From: Mucilaginibacter hurinus
GTDB lineage: Bacteria; Bacteroidota; Bacteroidia; Sphingobacteriales; Sphingobacteriaceae
Direction of reading: 5' to 3'
Length of the DNA: 64,000 nucleotides
NCBI RefSeq assembly: GCF_003324525.1
Contig: NZ_QGDC01000002.1
Span: 124,001-188,000, forward strand
Shown: positions 25,342-34,680 of the stretch, in pieces
How the letters are laid out: every line of letters begins with the position of its first letter
Numbering within the stretch: the first letter of the stretch is position 1
Translations under genes and position numbers: made by a program
The notes under the pieces: model-generated
Database searches by the model: none
The model's input: the letters and a program-made list of their open reading frames with translations, nothing else
What the model was told of the DNA's origin: nothing

Positions 25342-26384
25342 TGATTAATTCACCCAAAGTTGCCGTCGTAATTTTAAACTGGAACGGCATAAAACACCTG
25401 CAACAATTTCTTCCGTCGGTACTTACCTCTACATGGAAAAACCTTGAAATTATATTGGGCGATAATGGCTCTACCGATGGTTCGGTAGAATATGTCAGGA
25501 GTTTGTACCCATCGGTAACTATTATTCAAAATGATGCTAATTACGGTTTCACCGGCGGTTACAACCGTGTATTAAGCCAGGTTGAGGCCGATTACTTTGT
25601 ATTGCTTAACTCAGATATTGAAGTACAGCCCGGTTGGATTGAACCGGTAATCAGCCTGATGGAAGGTGATAATCTTATAGCGGCCGCAGCTCCTAAGGTC
25701 AAGTCGTACCAGCACAGGGATAAATTTGAGCATGCCGGCGCTGCGGGAGGTTTTATTGACAGTTTTGGTTATCCTTTTTGCAGGGGCCGCATGTTTTACG
25801 AGATTGAGGACGACCATGGCCAATATGAACAATCCGGCGAAATATTTTGGGCAACCGGAGCTGCGCTGTTCATCAGGAAACGTTGCTGGGATGAAGCCGG
25901 TGGTTTCGACGAGCGTTTTTTTGCGCATATGGAAGAAATAGATTTGTGCTGGCGATTAAAAAACATCGGCTATAAAATTATGTATTGCGCGCAATCCACT
26001 GTATATCATGTTGGCGGCGGTACCTTGAATACCGAAAATCCATTCAAAACTTACCTTAACTTCCGCAATAACCTGTTGTTGCTAAAAAAGAATTTGCCAT
26101 TCGGTCGTTCGGTGTTTGTTATCGGGGCACGTTATTGCCTTGATTTGGTTGCCTTGTTACGATTTTTGAGTGAAGGAAAGCGTAAAGATGCCTGGGCGGT
26201 AAGTAAAGCGCATCAAAACTTTGCCCGTAATGTTTTTAAGCGAGAGAAAAACACCAGGTTTGTCAATAAAGGTAGTTGGCAAACTTCGGCTCTTACCGGT
26301 ATGTATAAAGGCAGTATCGTAGCGGAGTTCTTCGTTAAAAAGAAAAGAAAGTTCAGCGATCTTACCGATAAATGCTTCTATTAA
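25341..26384 (+). CDS. Family 2 glycosyltransferase
   Basis: The 347-residue protein is a GT-A fold transferase. It has VVILNWNGIKHLQQFLPSV at the start, GDNGSTDGSVEYV near residue 40, the DXD-like VLLNSDIEVQPGW near 92, and FDERFFAHMEEIDLCWRL near 192, the signature of the rhamnosyltransferase-like GT2 group. A C-terminal 80-residue basic region could attach to the membrane. The start overlaps the acyltransferase stop, so it may act on the same lipid-linked envelope glycan. Donor and acceptor cannot be told from sequence. Confidence 0.9.
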   Translation: MINSPKVAVVILNWNGIKHLQQFLPSVLTSTWKNLEIILGDNGSTDGSVEYVRSLYPSVTIIQNDANYGFTGGYNRVLSQVEADYFVLLNSDIEVQPGWIEPVISLMEGDNLIAAAAPKVKSYQHRDKFEHAGAAGGFIDSFGYPFCRGRMFYEIEDDHGQYEQSGEIFWATGAALFIRKRCWDEAGGFDERFFAHMEEIDLCWRLKNIGYKIMYCAQSTVYHVGGGTLNTENPFKTYLNFRNNLLLLKKNLPFGRSVFVIGARYCLDLVALLRFLSEGKRKDAWAVSKAHQNFARNVFKREKNTRFVNKGSWQTSALTGMYKGSIVAEFFVKKKRKFSDLTDKCFY

Positions 26385-26412
26385 TCTGATAACAGGATAA
26401 TCAATTTAAATG

Positions 26413-26655
26413 CTACCCGCCGCTAACCGGTGGGATGATCGCTATTTCATCATGCTGATGGATATGGTCTTCAGGCAGGGCATACTCATTGTTAACAGCT
26501 ATCATGTATGATTGAAGTTGCTTAAGCCGGGGATATTCCGTCTCCAATACATATTTTAGGTTATATACAGTAGCTTCATTAGCCAGTTCCAGCTGTATAG
26601 TTGGTCCTCCAAAAATTTCTTTCGCTACGCCAAATGCCAGAATGTTTATATTCAT
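26413..26655 (-). CDS. moaD: Molybdopterin synthase sulfur carrier subunit (MoaD/ThiS fold)
   Basis: From the ATG at 26655 the product has 80 residues with a ubiquitin-like fold: MNINILAFGVAKEIFGG at the start, a central AVNNEYALPEDH and the end IIPPVSGG. The terminal Gly-Gly is the site that is adenylylated and thiocarboxylated to donate sulfur to molybdopterin. ThiS is the alternative, but VAKEIFGG and the molybdoenzyme genes next door favour MoaD. An upstream in-frame ATG at 26700 would add 15 residues without family similarity. It diverges from fdhD. MoaE and the other cofactor genes are not in view. Confidence 0.88.
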   Translation of the reverse strand: MNINILAFGVAKEIFGGPTIQLELANEATVYNLKYVLETEYPRLKQLQSYMIAVNNEYALPEDHIHQHDEIAIIPPVSGG

Positions 26656-26757
26656 TGTAATTTTTTTACTTTTGATACTATGCAAATATGCATTATCCAA
26701 TTAGCTTAAAACCTCGCACAAAGGCTTTTTTATTAAAACAGTGTCTATAATTTTAGT

Positions 26758-27624
26758 ATGTCATTAAAAGCAGTCGCTACATTACCGGTCACCAAAATAA
26801 ATGCTGCGGGCGTACAAGATACTAATGACGCGCTGGCTATTGAAGAACCGCTGGAAATACGACTTCAATTTGGTGCTGAAACTAACCGGAAAGTTCAAAA
26901 CATATCGGTAACCATGCGTACGCCGGGTAATGATGCTGAGCTGGCCGCAGGATTTTTATTTACCGAGGGTATAGTAAGTAAAAAGGAAGATATAAGCGAT
27001 GTTGAGCATTGCTTTATAGCCTGCGCCGAAAACAAGGAGAATGTGATACAGGTAAGTTTAAATAACGAAGCTGCACCCAACTTGATGAATGCCGAGCGCA
27101 ATTTTTACACCACGTCAAGCTGCGGCGTTTGTGGTAAAGGTTCTATTAATGCTATACGCACGGTTAACCAAGTGCAAAAGCGCGACGATCAAAACACCGT
27201 TACAACGGATGTATTGTATCAACTGCCTGATTTATTACGAAACCATCAAACGGTTTTTGCTGATACCGGCGGGCTTCACGCTTCGGCGCTGTTTACAACT
27301 GCAGGCGAGCTGTTAATAGTGCGTGAAGATGTAGGTCGCCATAATGCACTGGATAAGTTAATAGGGGCTGCTTTAAACAAAAAAATGCTGCCATTAAGTG
27401 AGTATGTTTTATTACTTAGCGGCCGGGCCAGTTTTGAATTGGTGCAAAAAGCCGTGATGGCGGGTATTACTATCATAGCCGCCGTGGGCGCGCCATCCAG
27501 CCTGGCTGTACAACTGGCTCACGAATTTGACATCACACTTGTAGGGTTTTTAAGAGACAAGCGTTTTAACATATATACGGCGGCACATCGCATACTAACA
27601 CCTGATTATGAAACTTCGCATTAA
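26758..27624 (+). CDS. fdhD: Formate dehydrogenase accessory sulfurtransferase
   Basis: FdhD moves sulfur from a cysteine desulfurase to the molybdenum cofactor before it is inserted into formate dehydrogenase-type enzymes. The 288-residue protein has the essential CxxC at Cys122 and Cys125 (SSCGVCGKGS), the nucleotide-binding segment TGGLHASALF near residue 164, VREDVGRHNALDKLIGAAL near 188 and LSGRASFELVQKA near 220. It overlaps the following DUF7009 gene by 17 bp, which sits against the oxidoreductase gene. The three genes probably form one unit that builds one molybdoenzyme. Confidence 0.95.
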   Translation: MSLKAVATLPVTKINAAGVQDTNDALAIEEPLEIRLQFGAETNRKVQNISVTMRTPGNDAELAAGFLFTEGIVSKKEDISDVEHCFIACAENKENVIQVSLNNEAAPNLMNAERNFYTTSSCGVCGKGSINAIRTVNQVQKRDDQNTVTTDVLYQLPDLLRNHQTVFADTGGLHASALFTTAGELLIVREDVGRHNALDKLIGAALNKKMLPLSEYVLLLSGRASFELVQKAVMAGITIIAAVGAPSSLAVQLAHEFDITLVGFLRDKRFNIYTAAHRILTPDYETSH

Positions 27625-27958
27625 AGGAAACGATATAAGGTACCGGCTTACTAAAACAGATGTTGAGGAATTTGCTGCCAAGGGGACAGTTAAGGAAGTT
27701 ATAAACTTTGCAGGGCAGCCACTGTTATATGTTTTGCAGGAAACGTCTGATGAAAAGCTATCGGTGTTGTATAAAAATAATACCATAACGCTGTTTATGC
27801 CCGTTGATTTAAAAAATGAGTGGACACATAGCGATAAGGTAGGCTACCGTGATACACATGGCGATTTGAATTTATTAATTGAAAAAGATTTTAAGTGCCT
27901 TGACGATGTTGAAGAAGACCAAAGCGATAACTACCCTAATCCTTTAGCCAAAAAATAA
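27608..27958 (+). CDS. DUF7009 family protein, candidate molybdoenzyme accessory factor
   Basis: The 116-residue soluble protein starts MKLRIKGNDIRYRLTKTDVE and has the block LLYVLQETSDEKLSVLYKNN near residue 40, then an acidic tail. I recall this as DUF7009, a small uncharacterised Bacteroidota family. The start lies inside fdhD (17-bp overlap), and two bases separate its stop from the oxidoreductase start. Such tight packing suggests it takes part in maturation or binding of the molybdoenzyme, as chaperones such as NarJ or FdhE do elsewhere, although it is not similar to them. This role is inference. Confidence 0.75.
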   Translation: MKLRIKGNDIRYRLTKTDVEEFAAKGTVKEVINFAGQPLLYVLQETSDEKLSVLYKNNTITLFMPVDLKNEWTHSDKVGYRDTHGDLNLLIEKDFKCLDDVEEDQSDNYPNPLAKK

Positions 27959-27960
27959 AT

Positions 27961-30282
27961 ATGAGCGACCAAATAAAACATCCTGCCGAAGAAAATCCGG
28001 AAGAATTGCTTGACCTGAAACTTACAGGCCCCAAAAAAGTTGCAGCAGGGGTAAAGGCGGTAACCGAAGCATTGAAGGATGTTGTTGAAGAAACCGGGGG
28101 ACCCAGGGGTATAAAAGCCTTATTTAAGATGAATCAGAAAGGCGGTTTCGACTGCTCTAGCTGTGCCTGGCCCGACCCTGATGATGACCGGTCGGCATTG
28201 GGTGAATATTGCGAAAATGGCGCAAAGGCGTTGGCGGAAGAGGCAACTACAAAAAAGCTGACGGCCGAATTTTTCGCGCAAAATTCTGTAGCCGATCTGG
28301 CTAGGTTAAATGATTATGAAATTGGCAAAAAAGGCCGTATAGCCGAGCCGGTATATTTGCCTAAAGGCGGTACGCATTACCAGCCCATAAGTTGGGATGC
28401 GGCATTCAAAAAAATTGCAGATCATTTAAACACCTTGGCTTCGCCGGATGAAGCGGCGTTTTATACTTCGGGGCGTACCAGCAATGAGGCATCGTTTATG
28501 TACCAATTGTTTATACGTGAGTATGGTACAAATAATCTTCCCGACTGTTCTAATATGTGCCACGAGTCGTCTGGTGTGGCATTAAATGAAACTATCGGGA
28601 TAGGTAAGGGCACTGTTAAACTAGAGGATTTCTACCATAGCGACGTCATCGTAATTTTAGGGCAAAACCCGGGTACTAACCATCCGCGCATGCTTAGCGC
28701 ACTTGAAAAAGCAAAAAATAACGGAGCTAAAATAATCTCCATAAATCCTTTGTACGAAGCTGGCTTAATGGCGTTTAAAAACCCCCAGAATGTAAAAGGG
28801 GTTATTGGCAGCGGCACGCAGTTAACTGATTTATACTTGCAGGTAAAAATAAACGGTGATATGGCTTTATTGAAGGCCATAGAATTGCTGCTGTATCGTG
28901 CAGAACAGGATAATCCGGGCACCGTTTTCGATCATCGTTTTATAGCAGAAAAAACTGTTGGTTACGAAGATTTTGCCGCGGCGATACAAAATTACGATCT
29001 AAATGAACTGGCTGATGCCGCCGGTGTGCCGCTTTGGCAAATACAACAGGCGGCGGCCATGATGAAGAAAACCAGTAAGATCATCTTTTGCTGGGCGATG
29101 GGTTTAACGCAGCACGTTAACGGGGTTGATACCATAAAAGAAGTGGTAAACCTATGTTTATTAAAAGGTGCCATAGGCAAACCTAATGCCGGTTTATGCC
29201 CGGTACGCGGCCACAGCAACGTGCAGGGTAACCGCACCATGCTGATAAATGACAAGCCTACGCAGCAACAACTTGACAAACTGCAGGAAATATTTGGTTT
29301 TGAGCCGCCGCGTAAAAATGGATACGACGTGGTGGAGGCCATCGTGGCCATGCATCAAGAGAAAGTAAAAGTGCTGTTTTGTATGGGTGGTAACTTCCTA
29401 TCGGCTACGCCGGATACGGTTTACACCGCCGAGGCTTTACGAAAAACCAAACTGACAGTAAACGTATCTACAAAACTGAATCGCGGGCATTTAGTTGTAG
29501 GCGAGGAGTCTATCATCCTGCCTACACTGTCACGCAGCGATAAGGATGTTGTGAACGGGATAGACCAGTTTATCACCAGTGAAAATTCAATGGGTGTGGT
29601 ACAAATGTCAAAAGGAATACTTGAGCCGGTATCAAATAATCTGCTTAATGAAACGCAGATAGTTTGCAAACTGGCAAAAGCTACGCTGGGCAGCCGTTCA
29701 GTAGTGGATTGGGATAGGTACGCTACCAGTTATGACGACGTTCGCGATCTTATTGCAATGGCTATTCCCGGTTTTGCCGACTATAACAAACGCGTGCGCG
29801 AGCCTGGTGGGTTTTACTTGCCTAATGCGCCGCGCGAAGGCAGCTTTGATACACCTCAGCTAAATAATAAAGCCGGTTTTACGGTAACTACCGTCCCTGA
29901 AAATAGTTTGGCCGCTGACGAATACGTATTAATGACCATACGTACCCACGACCAATTTAACACAACTATTTACGGTTTGGACGACCGTTACCGCGGTGTA
30001 CATAACGAGCGTAGAGTGATATTTATGAACGCTAGCGATATACAAAAGGCGGGCCTGCAGCCTGGTGACAAGGTAGATCTTTATAATTACCACGACGGAG
30101 TTGAACGTGTAGCCAGGTTGTTTGTTGTGGTGCCTTATAATATACCGGAGGGTAATACAGCGGGTTATTACCCGGAAACGAATGTACTGGTTCCGATACA
30201 CAGCGTGGCGCTTAAGAGCAACACGCCGACATCTAAGTATGTGGTTATAAAAATCAGGAAACACGCCGTAAAAGCAGCGTAA
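27961..30282 (+). CDS. FdhF/YdeP-type molybdopterin oxidoreductase
   Basis: The 773-residue protein is a molybdopterin guanine dinucleotide enzyme of the YdeP branch. Its N-terminus has a cysteine pair in GGFDCSSCAWPDPDDD (about residue 60), the usual place of a [4Fe-4S] site, though this group keeps fewer cysteines than true formate dehydrogenases. NMCHESSG near 198 gives a Cys, not Sec, as candidate molybdenum ligand. VILGQNPGTNHPRM near 232 and GLCPVRGHSNVQGNR near 415 are cofactor contacts, and the C-terminal MopB domain has TIRTHDQFNTTIYG near 660. Without a Tat signal it is cytoplasmic. The substrate is not known; formate is likely but unproven. Confidence 0.9.
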   Translation: MSDQIKHPAEENPEELLDLKLTGPKKVAAGVKAVTEALKDVVEETGGPRGIKALFKMNQKGGFDCSSCAWPDPDDDRSALGEYCENGAKALAEEATTKKLTAEFFAQNSVADLARLNDYEIGKKGRIAEPVYLPKGGTHYQPISWDAAFKKIADHLNTLASPDEAAFYTSGRTSNEASFMYQLFIREYGTNNLPDCSNMCHESSGVALNETIGIGKGTVKLEDFYHSDVIVILGQNPGTNHPRMLSALEKAKNNGAKIISINPLYEAGLMAFKNPQNVKGVIGSGTQLTDLYLQVKINGDMALLKAIELLLYRAEQDNPGTVFDHRFIAEKTVGYEDFAAAIQNYDLNELADAAGVPLWQIQQAAAMMKKTSKIIFCWAMGLTQHVNGVDTIKEVVNLCLLKGAIGKPNAGLCPVRGHSNVQGNRTMLINDKPTQQQLDKLQEIFGFEPPRKNGYDVVEAIVAMHQEKVKVLFCMGGNFLSATPDTVYTAEALRKTKLTVNVSTKLNRGHLVVGEESIILPTLSRSDKDVVNGIDQFITSENSMGVVQMSKGILEPVSNNLLNETQIVCKLAKATLGSRSVVDWDRYATSYDDVRDLIAMAIPGFADYNKRVREPGGFYLPNAPREGSFDTPQLNNKAGFTVTTVPENSLAADEYVLMTIRTHDQFNTTIYGLDDRYRGVHNERRVIFMNASDIQKAGLQPGDKVDLYNYHDGVERVARLFVVVPYNIPEGNTAGYYPETNVLVPIHSVALKSNTPTSKYVVIKIRKHAVKAA

Positions 30283-30316
30283 TCTTAGCGCTAGCGCGTT
30301 GGGATGCCAGGTCTTT

Positions 30317-31846
30317 TTAAGTTGTGGTAAACCGCTGTTTTGAAGCAACAATATTCGAAACGATAAAATAAACAATCCCGATAGCGCATAAGTAGACGAA
30401 CAGCATTGGTTTATCAGCTACTACCGTGATACCCCTTCGGGGGGTAATCATCGCTGAATCGACAAACGAGTCCGTGCTTTTTCTCTTAGCAATAATCTCA
30501 CCGCGGTAATTAACCATACCCGAATAACCATCGTTACTGTTTAATACGATATCGCGGCGAGTTTCAACGGCACGCAACCGCACATGGTAAAAGTGCAGGT
30601 CCACCAGGTATGAGTTACTAAACCATCCATCATTGCTTAGGTTTAGTATAAATCCGGCACCTTGCTTAACTGCATCGTATGAGGCAGTTGATACGGTAGC
30701 TTCATTACACACAATTATACCCGCTTTTCCTTTGGGTGTGTTCACTGTACGGCTACCTTCTCCGGGTTTCACTTCGTCGCCGGCATTACTTAAAAACGGA
30801 AACAAAATGCCGGCAAACGGTTGCTCAATGAAAGCCAGAAGGAATTGCTTGTCAAAGCGTCCGGCAATACTACCAGAAGGAGTGAGGCTGTACACTGAAT
30901 TGTAAACAGTGCTTTTACCGCCTTCAGAGTTGATGCCCAATATATGTGTAACGCCAGCCGGTTTACTTATCCTTAAAATCTCATTAACAAGGTCATCATC
31001 ACTACGGTAGGTCCATGGCACTGCCGACTCTGACCATAAGGCGATATCAGGGTTCATGCCGGTAGCCGTTGTATTAAGTTGCAGCATGTTTTGTACCAGG
31101 GCATTGCCTGTATCATCGTTCCACTTGGTTTCGGGCGGCAGGTTTTGGGCAAGTATAGCAACCTTAACTTTATGGGCTTTAACAGGGCCGGTATACGCCT
31201 GCATAATAACAAAGCCGGCTAACAGATAAAGGCCTGATACCAATGCGGGTATCCATAATTTTTTCCAATGTTCTGCAAGTATAAAGCCGGCGATCAGGTA
31301 ATTTACCGATATCACAGTGAAGCTTAAGATATGTATGCCGAAATATTCTGCGGGCTGTATAGCTATCAAATTATTAGCGAGCGCCATGCCGCTGTGGAAT
31401 TCAAACCAGGGCATACGGCTCGAACACAGCATCAGTATACTTTCAAATACCACAAATACACAACCGGCCAGTAAGCCGTTTAACAGGACGGCAGCCGTAT
31501 GATTTACCAAGGTTTTTTTTAACCGCCCAAAACACCATGCCAGTAAGGTAAAGTAACCGCTTAATATAGCCGAACATACTATATAAACCAGCAGCCCATA
31601 AATTATGCTACTGCCGGTAAACCGCACCGCGCCAGGCACCATCCAGTAAAAGCAAGTAAGCGAAATAGTGAGCCCAAACAATAACCCGGATGTAGCTGAT
31701 TGTTTTGGGGATTGCTTTATCAATACCATAAACAGGGGCACAAAACAAACCCAGGTTAATATAAAATTAACCTGGGTTATTGCATATGCTGTAATAAGCC
31801 CTGAAATTATTGTTTTAGCCGCGTTGGTGGTTATCAATTTGCGCAT
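30317..31846 (-). CDS. lnt: Apolipoprotein N-acyltransferase
   Basis: Lnt adds the third acyl chain to lipoproteins in the inner membrane. The 509-residue protein has about seven N-terminal membrane helices (residues 8-205), a nitrilase-like periplasmic domain and a closing helix near 480. The catalytic triad fits: Glu in ALWSESAVPW near residue 270, Lys in TPKGKAG near 368 and Cys in GIIVCNEATVS near 378. The family usually shows CYE or CFE at the last site; here it is CNEA, a mild departure. It lies after the T9SS cargo gene and is convergent with the oxidoreductase gene. Confidence 0.88.
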   Translation of the reverse strand: MRKLITTNAAKTIISGLITAYAITQVNFILTWVCFVPLFMVLIKQSPKQSATSGLLFGLTISLTCFYWMVPGAVRFTGSSIIYGLLVYIVCSAILSGYFTLLAWCFGRLKKTLVNHTAAVLLNGLLAGCVFVVFESILMLCSSRMPWFEFHSGMALANNLIAIQPAEYFGIHILSFTVISVNYLIAGFILAEHWKKLWIPALVSGLYLLAGFVIMQAYTGPVKAHKVKVAILAQNLPPETKWNDDTGNALVQNMLQLNTTATGMNPDIALWSESAVPWTYRSDDDLVNEILRISKPAGVTHILGINSEGGKSTVYNSVYSLTPSGSIAGRFDKQFLLAFIEQPFAGILFPFLSNAGDEVKPGEGSRTVNTPKGKAGIIVCNEATVSTASYDAVKQGAGFILNLSNDGWFSNSYLVDLHFYHVRLRAVETRRDIVLNSNDGYSGMVNYRGEIIAKRKSTDSFVDSAMITPRRGITVVADKPMLFVYLCAIGIVYFIVSNIVASKQRFTTT

Positions 31847-31871
31847 GCGTAAAACTAATGTTTTACAACAA

Positions 31872-31967
31872 TTATTGCATCAGCGCTTTACCGGTTTGTA
31901 TGATGCGCTCACCGGTGGTGTTTATATTGGAAGTACTTGTCGGCGCAGCATCAATCAATGTAAGCAT
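31872..31967 (-). CDS. Possible 31-residue coupled reading frame
   Basis: An ATG overlaps the stop of the T9SS cargo gene in the form TAATG and opens a 31-codon frame ending just before lnt. The predicted peptide starts MLTLIDAAPTSTSNINTTG and ends ERIIQTGKALMQ. Base use at third positions is like that of coding sequence and the frame is placed for coupled translation, but the length is too short for confidence, and I recognise no family. Confidence 0.25.
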   Translation of the reverse strand: MLTLIDAAPTSTSNINTTGERIIQTGKALMQ

Positions 31968-33400
31968 TACAATATAACAACTTTGCCGGTATAAGCTAAA
32001 CCATCGCTTTTAAGCTTTAGCACATAAGTGCCCGCAGCTGCATTGGTTTTTAGTACATATCTGCCGTCCGAATTGGCTGTAAAGCTTTCGATGGCGACCT
32101 GTTTTCCATATAGATTAGTAAGGTTCGCTGTAAATTTGGCGCCAGCAAAATTTTTCAGTTCAAAACTTATCTGGCCGGATGTAGTAGGATTAGGATATAT
32201 GCTAAACTGAACATCGTTTTTAACTATAGCGGCGTCGGCACCCAACCCAAACATAACCTCAATAAGCTTGTAACTTATCACGCCGTCTTTATAATACTTT
32301 AATACATATTTGTTAAAGCCCATCGCAGGTTTATCATCAAAAACCGTCCAGGTTTTTGCGGTATTTGCCGTGCCTCGGCCTGCTATTGAAATTATTTTGG
32401 TAAAAGAAGTATTGGATACATTGGTGCGGCCTATTTCAAAACCAAGGTTTATGTACTCCGCTGCTACGCCTAAATTTAGCTTAACCTTGTTGCCATCTTT
32501 AACTCCGTTAAAGGTGGTGATAGCGGCGTTTGATTTAAAGGTCTGTTTTACAGCCTTTGACGTTATCACCCCGCCTTCACGGTCAAATATTTTTATGCGG
32601 GCGTACACTGTAGTGATGCCAGCCGGCGGATTCGGTAATGTGGTTTCATAACTATGCTGATCGCCGCCGGGTATCGTTTTAATAACGTTCCAGTTTTTTT
32701 GGTCGAGGCTGTATTCAACCTCAAACTTATCGTGACCATCAAACCGCGTACTGAACTGTATGATTAAGTTCTTTACTTCGCTGTACAGTTTGAAACCCGT
32801 TATCGCATCGTCGGTATTAGTATCATGTGGTATGTCGCTGCTGGTGTATAACATGATATCTGTTAGCGCACCGCCTTTATAAGGGCGTGCGCCACTGGAC
32901 CGAAAATAATATGCAGTGCCTGGTTTGATATACTTAGTAGGCTTTATCACCCATTCAAACTCTGTGGCTCCCTGTAAAATATCAGGCATGAATGTCCTGG
33001 TAGTATCCGCAACGGTCACAATTCTGCCCGGGTAAAAATTAAATGCAGTATCGGTTATTTGTTCGGTTGTTTGTTGCCAGTGTGTAACTTTGCCATTATT
33101 ATCGGCAAGTACAAAAGCGTTACGGTTACCCGCGTTGTCGTTTTTTATGGGTATATAGGGCCCGCCGGGTGATCTGCTATAAGTTAGCTCGGGTATAACA
33201 GGATTTGTATTGATGAAATTAATTCGCAATCTAAAAGGCTGGTTGTCAGATACCGTGACAGGCAGGTTTTTGGCCGCTTTCCAGGTAGCCGTTTTTTCAT
33301 TGCCATTGTTGTTGCGCCATCGCCATTCGGCCATATTTACGCCGGCAAACGTACGCTGGCTAATTATGCTCAATAAAATGAAGGTTAATAATATTCTCAT
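31967..33400 (-). CDS. Secreted protein with type IX (type A) C-terminal sorting domain
   Basis: From the ATG at 33400 the product has 477 residues with a signal peptide (MRILLTFILLSIISQRTFA). The first 370 residues form beta-rich, adhesin-like domains with SYSLDQKNW-type and FN3-like strands. Residues 395-477 are a type A T9SS sorting domain: FSIYPNPTTSGQISFEL, LTNLYGKQV and the end GTYVLKLKSDG. Proteins with this tail cross the outer membrane through the PorSS machinery and are anchored or released. An earlier in-frame ATG at 33454 adds no signal-like sequence. The role of the passenger is unknown. Confidence 0.88.
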   Translation of the reverse strand: MRILLTFILLSIISQRTFAGVNMAEWRWRNNNGNEKTATWKAAKNLPVTVSDNQPFRLRINFINTNPVIPELTYSRSPGGPYIPIKNDNAGNRNAFVLADNNGKVTHWQQTTEQITDTAFNFYPGRIVTVADTTRTFMPDILQGATEFEWVIKPTKYIKPGTAYYFRSSGARPYKGGALTDIMLYTSSDIPHDTNTDDAITGFKLYSEVKNLIIQFSTRFDGHDKFEVEYSLDQKNWNVIKTIPGGDQHSYETTLPNPPAGITTVYARIKIFDREGGVITSKAVKQTFKSNAAITTFNGVKDGNKVKLNLGVAAEYINLGFEIGRTNVSNTSFTKIISIAGRGTANTAKTWTVFDDKPAMGFNKYVLKYYKDGVISYKLIEVMFGLGADAAIVKNDVQFSIYPNPTTSGQISFELKNFAGAKFTANLTNLYGKQVAIESFTANSDGRYVLKTNAAAGTYVLKLKSDGLAYTGKVVIL

Positions 33401-33421
33401 AATGTGCTGATTAGGTTGATG

Positions 33422-33451
33422 TAAAGATAATAGATTGGCCGTAATACGCAA
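33422..33451 (-). promoter_or_regulatory. Promoter of the T9SS cargo gene
   Basis: On the minus strand a TTG (33451 to 33449) is followed after 19 bp by TATCTTTA (33429 to 33422), one mismatch from TAnnTTTG. The box ends 21 bp before the ATG at 33400. Both spacing and sequence fit the Bacteroidota promoter type. The rest of the gap to 33554 shows nothing else. Confidence 0.5.
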
Positions 33452-33554
33452 CAAATAACATCAGATCTTTAATAAGTTTTAAGCAGAAAGATACAATAGC
33501 ATTGTGTAGCGGTGGCGAACTCTGCACAACGTCGGTTTGTCAGGGGAGGGGTGC

Positions 33555-34616
33555 CTAATCCTCAGGGTCTACATCTTTATCTAAAATCTCTTTTACTTCC
33601 TTCATGTCGTCCTTATCGGCATGCGGCCCTTCCTGTATGTGTTCAAGCCGTTTATTGTAAATAAGATGTGTAAAAATCGGGAAATGGTCGGAGCCGTTGT
33701 GCCCCAGCCTTTTCATATCGATCAATCCAAACTCGGCTGAGCAAAAGATGTAATCAAGGGGGAAACGCATAAACCAATGGTTTGCAGAAAAGGTACTGTA
33801 GAAGCCCCGGCCCTTACGTACGTCAAGCAACATGCTTACTTTTTCAAAAAGTGTAGTAGTATAACTCCAGGCTACATCATTCAGGTCGCCCATAACAATT
33901 ACAGGTGCTTTAGTATCGCGGGCTTTTATGGCAACGCGCATCAATTCTTTATCTTTCGCGGTAGTATGCAGGCTTTCGCCGGGCACCGGGGGCTCCGGAT
34001 GCAATCCCCATATTTGGACTTTTACGCCCGACGGCAGGTGTACCAATGCCTCAATTGACGGTATATCGTTTTTTACCAGGTAATTTACCTTAGCCGAGCT
34101 TAACTGAAATCTGCTGTAAAATAGCAGGCCGTAGGTATTGGCTAACGGCGCTTTTAAAGTAAAAGGATAATCTTCTTCCAATTGTTTTACACCGTATTCC
34201 CATTTTAAATCTGTTTCCAAAAGCAAAATAATGTCAGGATCGGTTGCCTTTATTTGCGCCAGTAATTTATCGTAATCTTTGTTATCCTGGTATACATTGG
34301 CAGAAAACACCTTTAACTCGTTAGATGGGTTACGACTGTTGATAGTTCTTATTTCTTTGTACGAAAAGATGGTGTAATTGTATATTTTAAAAGCGAGATA
34401 AATGGTAGCTGCAGTTAGCCCTGCCACAGCATAGATATCAACTGTGCGGTAAGCCGCATAATAAACTATCCAGCCGGCCAATATTATAATACAAAGTACA
34501 AACTTCTGCGCACGTGGATACTCAAGCGACCGGAAAATCCAGTAGTTGTTTTTTACAAGCGGTAAACAAATAACCACAACGAGAAGATAACTTGCAATAA
34601 TTAAGGCTGAAAGCAT
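33555..34616 (-). CDS. Membrane-anchored endonuclease/exonuclease/phosphatase family protein
   Basis: The 353-residue protein has three N-terminal membrane helices (about residues 3-20, 38-58 and 62-82) and an EEP-fold domain. Metal-binding and catalytic blocks are VFSANVYQDNKDY near 108, ILLLETDLKWE near 138, WGLHPEPPVPGE near 203, VIMGDLNDVAWS near 235 and the final His in GHNGSDHFPIF near 308. The family includes nucleases, sphingomyelinases and inositol phosphatases; the substrate is not clear. The catalytic domain is predicted to face the periplasm after three helices if the N-terminus is cytoplasmic. It ends with an acidic tail. Confidence 0.88.
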   Translation of the reverse strand: MLSALIIASYLLVVVICLPLVKNNYWIFRSLEYPRAQKFVLCIIILAGWIVYYAAYRTVDIYAVAGLTAATIYLAFKIYNYTIFSYKEIRTINSRNPSNELKVFSANVYQDNKDYDKLLAQIKATDPDIILLLETDLKWEYGVKQLEEDYPFTLKAPLANTYGLLFYSRFQLSSAKVNYLVKNDIPSIEALVHLPSGVKVQIWGLHPEPPVPGESLHTTAKDKELMRVAIKARDTKAPVIVMGDLNDVAWSYTTTLFEKVSMLLDVRKGRGFYSTFSANHWFMRFPLDYIFCSAEFGLIDMKRLGHNGSDHFPIFTHLIYNKRLEHIQEGPHADKDDMKEVKEILDKDVDPED

Positions 34617-34680
34617 ATTGCTATGTATAACTGTGATGAAGTTTTTTTGTTTAGCGGGAGTAGCTTCTGTCCACCGCAGA

